Of a stretch of 64,000 nt of DNA, positions 1 through 7,136 are shown in pieces. The DNA comes from Mycobacterium sp. ELW1 (GTDB lineage: Bacteria > Actinomycetota > Actinomycetes > Mycobacteriales > Mycobacteriaceae): assembly GCF_008329905.1 (NCBI RefSeq), contig NZ_CP032155.1:3596001-3660000 (forward strand), given 5' to 3'. Numbering within the stretch: position 1 is the stretch's first letter; each line of letters starts with the position of its first letter. The notes beneath the pieces were generated by a model that made no database searches, was not told the origin of the DNA, and saw only the letters and a program-made list of their open reading frames with translations. A program made the position numbers and the translations under genes.

Positions 1-281
1 TGGGACGGTTCTGGCGCCCTGTCATCGACTGGCGGACCGTCGACGCCGACGAGTTCGGTCATTTCACCGAACCCGGGTGGGGCAAGATTGCTGCCGGCTT
101 CTCGATACTGCCCCACGGATCAAGCGAAACTTTGGTCACGTATGAATGTCGCACGGCTACAACGGATCCGGCTTCTCGTCGAAGCTTCGCCAGGTACTGG
201 TGGCTGGTGCGCCCGTTCGTGGGGCACATCATGCGAGCCACGCTGCACCAGATCAAGAATGACGCGGAGGGCGTGAGGTGA
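1..281 (+). CDS. C-terminal part of an SRPBCC/DUF2867-like protein (5' end outside window)
   Basis: An open frame enters from the left edge (first full codon at 3) and stops at 279-281, giving about 92 residues. The tail runs FARYWWLVRPFVGHIMRATL followed by a short charged end. That aromatic/basic C-terminal helix pattern is what I know from actinobacterial SRPBCC or DUF2867-type proteins, which bind small hydrophobic ligands. The stop overlaps the GTG start of the flavodoxin gene (GTGA), so the two are probably co-transcribed. The start and N-terminal half are not visible, so the family call is tentative. Confidence 0.6.
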   Translation, partial: GRFWRPVIDWRTVDADEFGHFTEPGWGKIAAGFSILPHGSSETLVTYECRTATTDPASRRSFARYWWLVRPFVGHIMRATLHQIKNDAEGVR

Positions 282-778
282 AGCGCGTACTCGTTGCCTA
301 TGGCTCAACCCGGGGTGGCACCGCCAAACTGGCGGCCATGATCGGTGAGGCGCTCACCGAGGCAGGCTTGACTGCAGTGGTGATGCCGGCCCGGGATGTC
401 ATGGGCCTGGCCGATGTCGATGCGGTGATCGTGGCAGGGGCGCTCTACGCGAACAGATGGCACCGTGACGCGAGGCGCTTCGTCCGCCGACACAGCTCAC
501 CGCTGCGCGACCTGCCCGTGTGGCTCGTCAGCAGCGGGCCGCTGGACGACTCAGCGGCGAGAGGCGTTATCGCGCCCACCCGCCAGGTGGCGAAACTCAT
601 CGAGCGGGTTGGAGCCCGCGGCCATCAGACGTTCGGTGGATCGTTGGCAACAGATGCACGGGGCTTTCCCGCGAGCGCGATGGCGAGGACCAGGGCCGGA
701 GACTGGACCGATGTCGATCACGTACGTCGATGGGTCGCCACCATCGCACAACAGCTGGTGTCCGCGGACGCCAGCTGA
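278..778 (+). CDS. flavodoxin-domain protein
   Basis: A 166-residue protein with a classical flavodoxin opening: a short beta strand followed by the FMN phosphate-binding loop GSTRGGT at residues 9-15. A second strand, VDAVIVAGALYANRW, fits the loop that contacts the isoalloxazine ring. Such proteins bind FMN and act as electron carriers or small reductases. The length suits the Flavodoxin_5 (HemG-like) subgroup, but nothing here shows a protoporphyrinogen substrate. The GTG start overlaps the upstream stop, so translation is likely coupled. The physiological partner is unknown. Confidence 0.8.
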   Translation: MKRVLVAYGSTRGGTAKLAAMIGEALTEAGLTAVVMPARDVMGLADVDAVIVAGALYANRWHRDARRFVRRHSSPLRDLPVWLVSSGPLDDSAARGVIAPTRQVAKLIERVGARGHQTFGGSLATDARGFPASAMARTRAGDWTDVDHVRRWVATIAQQLVSADAS

Positions 779-844
779 GTAAAGCTGCAGAGCAACCGCG
801 CACGACGCTCGGCTGATCGCCCGCTTCCGTGATCAGCCGCACAC

Positions 845-875
845 TTGACTTGAAGCGCTTTAAGTTCGACATAGT
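845..875 (+). promoter_or_regulatory. MerR-type promoter/operator with 19-bp spacer
   Basis: A TTGACT -35 element (845-850) and a CATAGT -10-like element (870-875) are separated by 19 bp. The spacer overlaps the near-perfect palindrome ACTTGAAGCGCTTTAAGT (848-865). An over-long spacer holding a dyad is the hallmark of MerR-activated promoters. Transcription would begin near 882, at the ATG of the merR gene, implying a leaderless mRNA and autoregulation. Confidence 0.75.
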
Positions 876-881
876 GGCTGT

Positions 882-1349
882 ATGCCAACCACACCGTTAA
901 CCAGGGACCTGACCATCCAGGAGGTTTCCCGTCAGAGCGGTCTGACCGAGTCGGCGCTGCGCTACTACGAGCGGATCGGGCTGATCGACCCGGTGCCGCG
1001 CGACGACAGCAGCGGTCACCGCCGCTATCCGCCCGCACTGGTGGACGCCATCGAATCCCTGAGCTGCCTGCGCAGCACCGGCATGAGCGTGCAGAACATG
1101 CGCGCCTATGTCGACAACATCCGCCGCGGCATGGCGGCTGCCGCCGATCAGCGGCAGCTGTTCGACGACCACGCCCGGCGGCTGGCCGACGACATCGCCC
1201 GGCTGCAGGTGCGCCAGAAGTATGCGGCAGCGAAAGCCCAGCTGTGGGCGGCGCGTGAACGGGGCGACATTGCTGCTGAAGAAGCGGTGGTGCCCGACAT
1301 CATCGCGCTGGGTGCGCAACTGATATCCGAGGAGAAGACTCATGCCTGA
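882..1349 (+). CDS. MerR family transcriptional regulator
   Basis: 155 residues. The N-terminal winged helix-turn-helix spans about residues 8-75, with the MerR signature ESALRYYERIGLI and a GHRRYPP wing, followed by a dimerisation coiled coil. No cysteine cluster typical of metal sensors is visible, so an organic or electrophile signal is more likely. The ATG at 882 sits exactly where transcription from the upstream MerR-type promoter should start. The 3' end overlaps the start of the reductase gene by 8 bp, so that gene is the obvious regulated partner. Confidence 0.9.
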   Translation: MPTTPLTRDLTIQEVSRQSGLTESALRYYERIGLIDPVPRDDSSGHRRYPPALVDAIESLSCLRSTGMSVQNMRAYVDNIRRGMAAAADQRQLFDDHARRLADDIARLQVRQKYAAAKAQLWAARERGDIAAEEAVVPDIIALGAQLISEEKTHA

Positions 1350-2460
1350 ACCCGTTCGGGTGTTGGTGACCGGCGGCTCCGGATTCGTCGCGGGCCACCT
1401 GATCCGGCGATTGCTCGCCGACGGCTACCTGGTTCGGGCAACCGTCCGAACCAGCAACCGCGACAAGGAACTCCGCAAGACGATGGCCGGTGCCGGTGTC
1501 GACGTGGAAAACCTGGACATCGTGGTGGCCGACCTGAATTCCGACGACGGCTGGACCGAGGCGGTGCGCGGCTGCCGGTTCGTGCAGCACGTGGCGTCAC
1601 CGTTCCCGCCCCGCCAGCCGGCCGACGAGGACGAGGTCATCATCCCGGCGCGCGAGGGCACCCTGCGGGTATTGCGGGCCGCCGCCGCCGAAGGCGTGCG
1701 CCGGGTGGTGATCACCTCGTCGTTCGCGGCGATCGGCTACAGCCCCAAACCATCGGGGACGCCGTACGACGAAACCGATTGGACCAACCCCGACGACGCG
1801 GTCAGTCCGTACGTGAAGTCCAAGACGCTCGCCGAGCGCGCGGCATGGGATTTCGCGCAGCGCCCAGGCAGTCCTGAACTCGCGGTGGTCAACCCGGTCG
1901 GGGTGTTCGGGCCACCGCTGGACGAGAACCTGTCGACCTCCGTGCAGATCATCGACGCCTTGCTGCGCGGGCAACCACCGCTGCTGCCCGTTGGCCAGGG
2001 TCCGCTCGCGGAACCGGTTCCCCGGGTTCGACCCCGGGTCGCCCGCGCGCGGGCAACCACCGCTGCTGCCCGCGCATCGTTCGCGGTGGTCGACGTTCGT
2101 GACGTCGCCGACCTGTTGGTGCGCGCGATGACCAGCCCGCAGGCCGCCGGTCAGCGTTACCTCGCCGCAGCGGGCCAACCGGTGACGCTGCCCGAGATCG
2201 CGGCGGTGCTGCGCTCCCGCCTGGGAGCCGGCGCCGCCCGGGTGCCCAGCCGGGATGTCCCGGACTGGGCCGTGCGGTTCGGCGCACGATTCGTCCCACC
2301 GCTACGCGAATTGGCCGGCCTGCTGGGCACACCCAAGTCGGTGAGCAACGCCAAGGCCGTCACGCAGTTGGGCTGGCACCCACGCTCGGCCGCCGACACC
2401 GTTGCGGCTACCGCGGAAGGCTTGTTGGCGCCCAGCTCTGCTGCTGTTGCTGACCGCTGA
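1342..2460 (+). CDS. NAD(P)-dependent epimerase/extended SDR reductase
   Basis: 372 residues. It has a Rossmann loop GGSGFVAG (residues 11-18) and a catalytic Tyr157-xxx-Lys161 pair, the layout of extended SDRs of the dihydroflavonol/cinnamoyl-CoA reductase and aldehyde reductase type. It should reduce a carbonyl substrate with NADPH. It overlaps merR and is probably induced through it. Residues of about 208-244 are odd: a 26-bp sequence occurs twice, 82 bp apart and in different frames, adding an Arg/Ala/Pro-rich stretch not expected in the family. The 3' end overlaps the convergent metallopeptidase gene by 53 bp. Confidence 0.85.
   Translation: MPEPVRVLVTGGSGFVAGHLIRRLLADGYLVRATVRTSNRDKELRKTMAGAGVDVENLDIVVADLNSDDGWTEAVRGCRFVQHVASPFPPRQPADEDEVIIPAREGTLRVLRAAAAEGVRRVVITSSFAAIGYSPKPSGTPYDETDWTNPDDAVSPYVKSKTLAERAAWDFAQRPGSPELAVVNPVGVFGPPLDENLSTSVQIIDALLRGQPPLLPVGQGPLAEPVPRVRPRVARARATTAAARASFAVVDVRDVADLLVRAMTSPQAAGQRYLAAAGQPVTLPEIAAVLRSRLGAGAARVPSRDVPDWAVRFGARFVPPLRELAGLLGTPKSVSNAKAVTQLGWHPRSAADTVAATAEGLLAPSSAAVADR
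1965..2072 (+). repeat. 26-bp direct repeat flanking a 56-bp insert inside the reductase gene
   Basis: A 26-bp sequence beginning GCGCGGGCAACCACCGCTGC is present at 1965-1990 and again at 2047-2072. The 82-bp period is not a multiple of three, so the second copy is read in another frame. The intervening DNA contains a CCCGGG-TTCGAC-CCCGGG hairpin. The overall frame stays open. It could be a genuine small duplication/insertion or a contig-join artefact. Confidence 0.75.
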
Positions 2461-3508
2461 TGGCCGCGTCCAGCTTGGTCGGCGACGACGTCACCTCGTC
2501 GATGACGGTGTGGATGAAACGCATCTTCTCCAGCACCGGCACCGGGAGCACGAACGGATACAGGTCGTCTTTGCCCATCGACCGGTTCACCATGTTCAGC
2601 GACCACGCCAACGGCAGCCACATCTCGAGGATGTTGTCGAATCCGCTGGGCCCCAACACTCGTCGCTCATAGGTGGCATTGGCCGGGGCGATACCGAACG
2701 CCGCGGCGGTGTCCAGGGTGTCGCGGATGTGCAGGTAGTGCGCGAACGTCTCGGCCCAGTCCTCGGCCGCGTGCATGGTGGCATAGGAGGAGACGTAGTT
2801 CTCCTCCCACCCGGGCGGCGCGCCTTCGCTGTAGTGCCGGTCCAGGGCGGCCTGGTAGTCGGCGTCCGGGTCGCCGAACAGTTCGTTGAAGCGCTCCAGG
2901 TACGTCGGTGAGGTGCCGACCAGTCGATAGAAGTAGTAGTGACCGACCTCATGCCGGAAGTGTCCCAGCAGCGTGCGGTACGGCTCGTCCATCGAGGTAC
3001 GCAGCTGCTCGCGGTGCACGTCGTCGCCCTCGGCGAGATCCAGTGTGATCAAGCCGTTGTCGTGGCCCGTGAACACCTTCTCGTTGGCGCTGGACAACAG
3101 GTCGAAGGCCAGTCCGTACTCCGGGTCCTCGTCACGGCCGACGATCGGCAACTTGAGTTCGTGCAGTTCGGCGATCAGGCGTCGCTTGGCCCGTTCGGCC
3201 AGCGCGAAGGCGCCCAGCGCAGGCAGGTCGTTGTCATTGGGCCGGGTCCGGGTGAGCCGGCAGGACGCGCACAACAGCCGGACCGGTTCCACCCGGACCA
3301 GCCAATTGCATTCGGCCAGATGAAGATTGGCACACAACTGGAAGTCGGCGGCGTCGACGGCACCGCCGTGTTCACTCTCCTCACCGGAGGCGATCACCAG
3401 AAATGCCATGTCGTCCAAGGAGAATCCGACCGAGCTACCGCACGACAGGCAGACCGAGTTCTCGAACGCCAGATGCTGCCCGCAGTTGGGGCAGATGAAG
3501 TCACGCAT
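2408..3508 (-). CDS. zinc-ribbon putative zinc metallopeptidase (Peptidase_Mx type, Rv2568c-like)
   Basis: 366 residues from the ATG at 3508, which gives the conserved MRDFICPNCG start; a start 6 codons upstream is possible but would overlap the previous gene more. An N-terminal zinc ribbon has Cys6, Cys9, Cys20 and Cys23. A HEVGH zincin motif lies at residues 196-200 within a large alpha-rich domain. It is predicted to be a cytoplasmic metal-dependent peptidase. It is the last gene of the four-gene amidoligase operon and overlaps the transglutaminase gene by 8 bp, suggesting it processes or turns over the peptide or tagged product. No substrate is known to me. Confidence 0.85.
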   Translation of the reverse strand: MRDFICPNCGQHLAFENSVCLSCGSSVGFSLDDMAFLVIASGEESEHGGAVDAADFQLCANLHLAECNWLVRVEPVRLLCASCRLTRTRPNDNDLPALGAFALAERAKRRLIAELHELKLPIVGRDEDPEYGLAFDLLSSANEKVFTGHDNGLITLDLAEGDDVHREQLRTSMDEPYRTLLGHFRHEVGHYYFYRLVGTSPTYLERFNELFGDPDADYQAALDRHYSEGAPPGWEENYVSSYATMHAAEDWAETFAHYLHIRDTLDTAAAFGIAPANATYERRVLGPSGFDNILEMWLPLAWSLNMVNRSMGKDDLYPFVLPVPVLEKMRFIHTVIDEVTSSPTKLDAAISGQQQQQSWAPTSLPR

Positions 3509-4415
3509 GCGCCAGACCCCCGTCATAGGGTGCCACGTCCACCGAGACGTCGATCACGCTGCGTTCGGAGTCGGTGTAGATGATGCCGCGCAGCGGCGGG
3601 ATGTCGGCATAATCCCGCCCCCAGCCGACGGTGATGTAGCGCTCATCGACAAGCTGATCGTTGGTGGGATCGAGCCCGAGCCAATCATTTTGCGGTGTCC
3701 ACACCGCGGCCCAGGCATGGGTGGCGTCCACGCCGTACATCCGTTCCTTTCCGGGCGGCGGGTCGGTGGCAAGGTAGCCCGATACATAACTCGCCGCCAA
3801 TCCGTTGGCGCGCAGGCAGGCGATGGCCAGCCGAGCGAAGTCCTGGCATACCCCTTCTCGCGCCACCAAAACCTGACCCACCTGGGTGGACACCGTCGTG
3901 GATCCCGACTTATAGGTGAAATCAGAGAATATTCGTGAGTTGAGATCTCGCAGCACCTCGACCAGCGGACGGCCGGGCTCGAAACTCGGCGCGGCGTACT
4001 CCCGTACTTCGTCGGTGATCTCCGGGGGGCGCAGGTCCAGACTGAACTCGGATGCCAGCGCACCGTTGTGGCCGACCGGCCGGACGGCTTCCCACGGCGC
4101 CAGCGCCCAGCCGGCCTGATAGTGCTCGGCCGCGGGCGGATCGACCTCGACGACCGAGCGACTGGTCACCGTCAGCGCCCGGTGATGCTCGGTGACGTGG
4201 AAGTAGGAGCTGATGTTGCCGTAGACGTCGAGGCTGGTGGAGCGGTCGGCGGGTATCGGATCGATGTCGAGTTCGTAGGACAGACACCGCTGTCCGGTGG
4301 TGTCGCGCGGGGTGAGATGGCCGCGGCCGTAGGAACTGGTCACCACATCGGAATAGCCGTACGCGGTGCGATGCGTGATCCGGTACGTGCGCGCTGCGCT
4401 CTCCCCCGCCGTCAT
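3501..4415 (-). CDS. transglutaminase-like cysteine protease family protein (Rv2569c-like)
   Basis: 304 residues. An N-terminal beta-rich Bact_transglu_N domain (about 1-100) precedes a transglutaminase core with Cys190 (in GVCQDFARL), His233 (in ATHAW) and Asp249 (in GLDPTND), so the catalytic triad is intact. Such proteins cleave or form amide bonds in peptides. It has no signal peptide, so action is probably cytoplasmic. Its ATG overlaps the stop of the upstream ATP-grasp/alpha-E gene (ATGA), showing tight coupling. Confidence 0.9.
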   Translation of the reverse strand: MTAGESAARTYRITHRTAYGYSDVVTSSYGRGHLTPRDTTGQRCLSYELDIDPIPADRSTSLDVYGNISSYFHVTEHHRALTVTSRSVVEVDPPAAEHYQAGWALAPWEAVRPVGHNGALASEFSLDLRPPEITDEVREYAAPSFEPGRPLVEVLRDLNSRIFSDFTYKSGSTTVSTQVGQVLVAREGVCQDFARLAIACLRANGLAASYVSGYLATDPPPGKERMYGVDATHAWAAVWTPQNDWLGLDPTNDQLVDERYITVGWGRDYADIPPLRGIIYTDSERSVIDVSVDVAPYDGGLAHA

Positions 4416-7063
4416 GGCATCACCCGCAGTTGATCAGGCCCCCACAGCGGCTGCATCCCACCGGGCAGCGACAACTGGGTGCGGGTGATGACGTCGGACA
4501 GATCGCGTAGCGCGGTGTGCATCCCACTCAGCAGCCCGTCGAGCTCGCTTCGGCGGCCGTCGTCGTCGACATGCTCGAGTTCGGCGGGGTCCAGCCGGCG
4601 CAGCCGCGTGCTGATCTCGTCGACCAATCGCTCGGGCCGCGACGAGCCCGACGAGCCCGGCAGCAACCGCAGATTCGACCGCAGCCGTTCCAATTGGTAG
4701 ACAAGGGATCTGGGGTTCTCCGGGTCGAACAACACCAGGTCCGCCACCGCGGCCACGCTGACCCGGCCCAGGTTGCGTCTGCGGTATATGACCGACGATT
4801 CACAGACCACCAGTGCGGATTCGGTGATGGTCTGTTCGGCGTCCGGGCTGCGCACGGTGGTCAGCGTGGCACGCAGCAGCGCCGACAGCGCGAGCCCGCG
4901 TTCGATGCGCTTGCCGATGTCCATCAGGGTCCAGCCGGCGTCACGGACCATCGACTCGGCGGCCACCCCGGACAGCGCCAGCATGCCTGCCAGGGTCTGC
5001 TGTTGGGCGAGAGCGAGCTGGGTGTCGTCGATCCGCGCCCCGCGCGGCGAACCGGCCTGCTCGGCCAGCGCCCGCTCGACGGCGCCGAGCACCATCCACG
5101 TGTCGTTGGACATCTGGTCGCGCACCGAGCGGGCGGCCAGCCCGAGCCGTTCGACGGAGTGGGCCAGCGACCCGGGGCGCTGCCGGTCGACGGTCAGCGA
5201 CCAGAGGGTGCGCTGAGCGCCGGACACCGCCTCGGCGTAGGTGCCCGCGGCGTCGGTCTCGGTGCCGGTGACCACGCCCAGGGCGTGCAACAGGACCGGC
5301 ACACATTCGCTGCCGTCCATGTCCTGGCGGTAGCGATATTCGTGGTACCGCTCGCGGGTGACGATCAGCAGCCGGGCCAGGTTCTCGGCGCGCTCGCCGT
5401 AGCGGCCCATCCAGAACAGGTCAGACAACACGCGCGGCGAGCTGACCGAGCGGGTGCCGCTGGGCAGCTCCACCGGCGGCACGGTCAACGTATCGGCCTT
5501 GGCCCGCGTCGGCGGTCGGATCCAGACATCCTTGGCGGCAATGGTTTTCAGCACATAGGCGGAGTTGCCGGGCGCCAGCACGTAGCCCAGCCCACCGATC
5601 ATCGGCGCATACCCGCCGCGCTGAGACACCGTGAACAACCGCATACCGACACTGGCTGCCGACACCCCGCCCGGGTAGCGGTCGGTGGGCGCGGAGGAGA
5701 ACTGCGGCAGCTCCTGGCCCACCCACTGCCAGGGGTGGGCCTCGATGCGCGCGGTCAGCTCCTGGCGCTGCTGCGCCGACAGCGCGGGCCCCACGATCGT
5801 CTCGCCCCCGACCGTCGACTTGATCAGCAGCGTGTTCAGCCGCGCCACCAGATGGGAGCGCTCCCGGTCGAATCCGCCCCAGTAGAGCTGCGGGGTGTCC
5901 AGCAACGGCTTCTCCCCCAACAACCGTTCCGCCAGTTGAGGCAGGAAGCGCTGCAGCCCAGGGCTTTCCAGAATCCCGGCGCCGAGGGTGTTCACCACCG
6001 TCACCGCGCCCCGCCGCTGCACCTCGACCAGTCCGACCACGCCGAGCCGGGAATCGGGTCGCAGATCCAGCGGGTCGGCGTAGTCGGCGTCGACCCGGCG
6101 CAGCACCACGTCCACGCGCTTGAGGGTGCCCAGCGACCGCATCAACAGCTTGCCGTCGCGCACCACCAGGTCTGCACTCTCCACCAGCGGAAAACCCAGC
6201 ACCGACGCCAGGTAGGCCTGGTCGAAGGCGGTCTCGGAGTGGATGCCGGGGCTGAGCACCACCACCACCGGATCTTCGGCGGCCTCGGGCGCGGCCTCGA
6301 TGAGTGCCAGTCGCAGCGCCTGCGCGAACGGCGAGGCCGGGCGCGGACCGATGCGTTCGTAGACGTCGGGCACGGCGTGGGCGACCACCCGGCGATCGGC
6401 CAGTGCGTACCCGGCCCCCGACGGCGCCTGCGCCCAGTCGGCGTTGACCACGAATCGGCCGTCGGCGGCCCGGCTGACGTCGCAGCCGAGCATGAACAGT
6501 TGATGGCGCCCGGGATTCTCGATGCCGCGGGCGGCCCGGATGTACCCGGGATGCCCGAACAGCAACTGCGGCGGCAGGATCCCGGTGGTGATCGCCCGCC
6601 GCTCACCGTAGAGATCGGTCAGGACGGCGTCGAGCAGCCGGGACCGTTGCAGCACACCGGCTTCCAGCGTCTCCCAGTCGGCGGCGGACACCACCAGCGG
6701 TATCGCGTCGAGATGCCAGGTGCCCGGCGTCGCGATGCCCTCGCCGGGGGCGGCTCCCGAGTCGTCGACCTCGATGTAGGTGATGCCGTCGTTGTCGACC
6801 AACCCGCGCACCACGCCGCGCAGCCGTTCCAGTCCGGCCCGGCCGCGCTCGCCGATGAGATCACCGAGTTCCTGCCACGACGGTCGGATGGCACCGGTGG
6901 CGTCGACGAACTCGTCGTACCCGGTGTCACCGAAGGCACCCGCCCCACCGCCGTGCAGGTCGAACAACGCGTCCTGGGCGCGTGCGGCGCGGTATCCGGC
7001 GAGCAGACGGTCCGGGTCATGACTTGAGCGGCTCAATCCAGAACCGGCAGCGGACAGCGACAA
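4412..7063 (-). CDS. circularly permuted ATP-grasp plus alpha-E domain fusion protein (Rv2567-like)
   Basis: 883 residues from a TTG start at 7063, chosen because a perfect AGGAGG lies 7 nt upstream. The resulting size matches the M. tuberculosis homologue as I remember it. The first half is a circularly permuted ATP-grasp ligase of the DUF404/DUF407 type. The second half opens with VLSDLFWMGRYGERAENLA, the start of an alpha-E helical domain (DUF403). ATP-grasp enzymes of this group are predicted to join an amino group to a carboxylate, forming peptides. It sits between two transglutaminase genes, so it is the likely synthetic core of the operon. The product is unknown. Confidence 0.9.
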   Translation of the reverse strand: MSLSAAGSGLSRSSHDPDRLLAGYRAARAQDALFDLHGGGAGAFGDTGYDEFVDATGAIRPSWQELGDLIGERGRAGLERLRGVVRGLVDNDGITYIEVDDSGAAPGEGIATPGTWHLDAIPLVVSAADWETLEAGVLQRSRLLDAVLTDLYGERRAITTGILPPQLLFGHPGYIRAARGIENPGRHQLFMLGCDVSRAADGRFVVNADWAQAPSGAGYALADRRVVAHAVPDVYERIGPRPASPFAQALRLALIEAAPEAAEDPVVVVLSPGIHSETAFDQAYLASVLGFPLVESADLVVRDGKLLMRSLGTLKRVDVVLRRVDADYADPLDLRPDSRLGVVGLVEVQRRGAVTVVNTLGAGILESPGLQRFLPQLAERLLGEKPLLDTPQLYWGGFDRERSHLVARLNTLLIKSTVGGETIVGPALSAQQRQELTARIEAHPWQWVGQELPQFSSAPTDRYPGGVSAASVGMRLFTVSQRGGYAPMIGGLGYVLAPGNSAYVLKTIAAKDVWIRPPTRAKADTLTVPPVELPSGTRSVSSPRVLSDLFWMGRYGERAENLARLLIVTRERYHEYRYRQDMDGSECVPVLLHALGVVTGTETDAAGTYAEAVSGAQRTLWSLTVDRQRPGSLAHSVERLGLAARSVRDQMSNDTWMVLGAVERALAEQAGSPRGARIDDTQLALAQQQTLAGMLALSGVAAESMVRDAGWTLMDIGKRIERGLALSALLRATLTTVRSPDAEQTITESALVVCESSVIYRRRNLGRVSVAAVADLVLFDPENPRSLVYQLERLRSNLRLLPGSSGSSRPERLVDEISTRLRRLDPAELEHVDDDGRRSELDGLLSGMHTALRDLSDVITRTQLSLPGGMQPLWGPDQLRVMP

Positions 7064-7070
7064 CGGCCCA

Positions 7071-7076
7071 CCTCCT
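7071..7076 (-). promoter_or_regulatory. Shine-Dalgarno AGGAGG deciding a TTG start
   Basis: A perfect AGGAGG (minus strand) lies 7 nt before the TTG at 7063. Upstream in-frame alternatives add an untypical Cys/Arg-rich N-terminus and have no such site, so the TTG is preferred. Confidence 0.75.
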
Positions 7077-7136
7077 GATTCCAGACTCCTGCGCACGCAT
7101 GGCCCGCCCCGAGCATATTCGGGTCGGTGGTCCCCA

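Noticed and set aside
2017..2040. tRNA T-arm-like GGTTCGACCCC sequence
   Set aside because: No acceptor, D or anticodon arms can be built around it; it is a CCCGGG hairpin within the duplicated insert.
4517..7027. 836-codon open frame on the plus strand
   Set aside because: It is the antisense of the ATP-grasp/alpha-E gene; high-GC codon bias opens the opposite frame. The product is rich in Arg, Gln, Gly and His with no domain.
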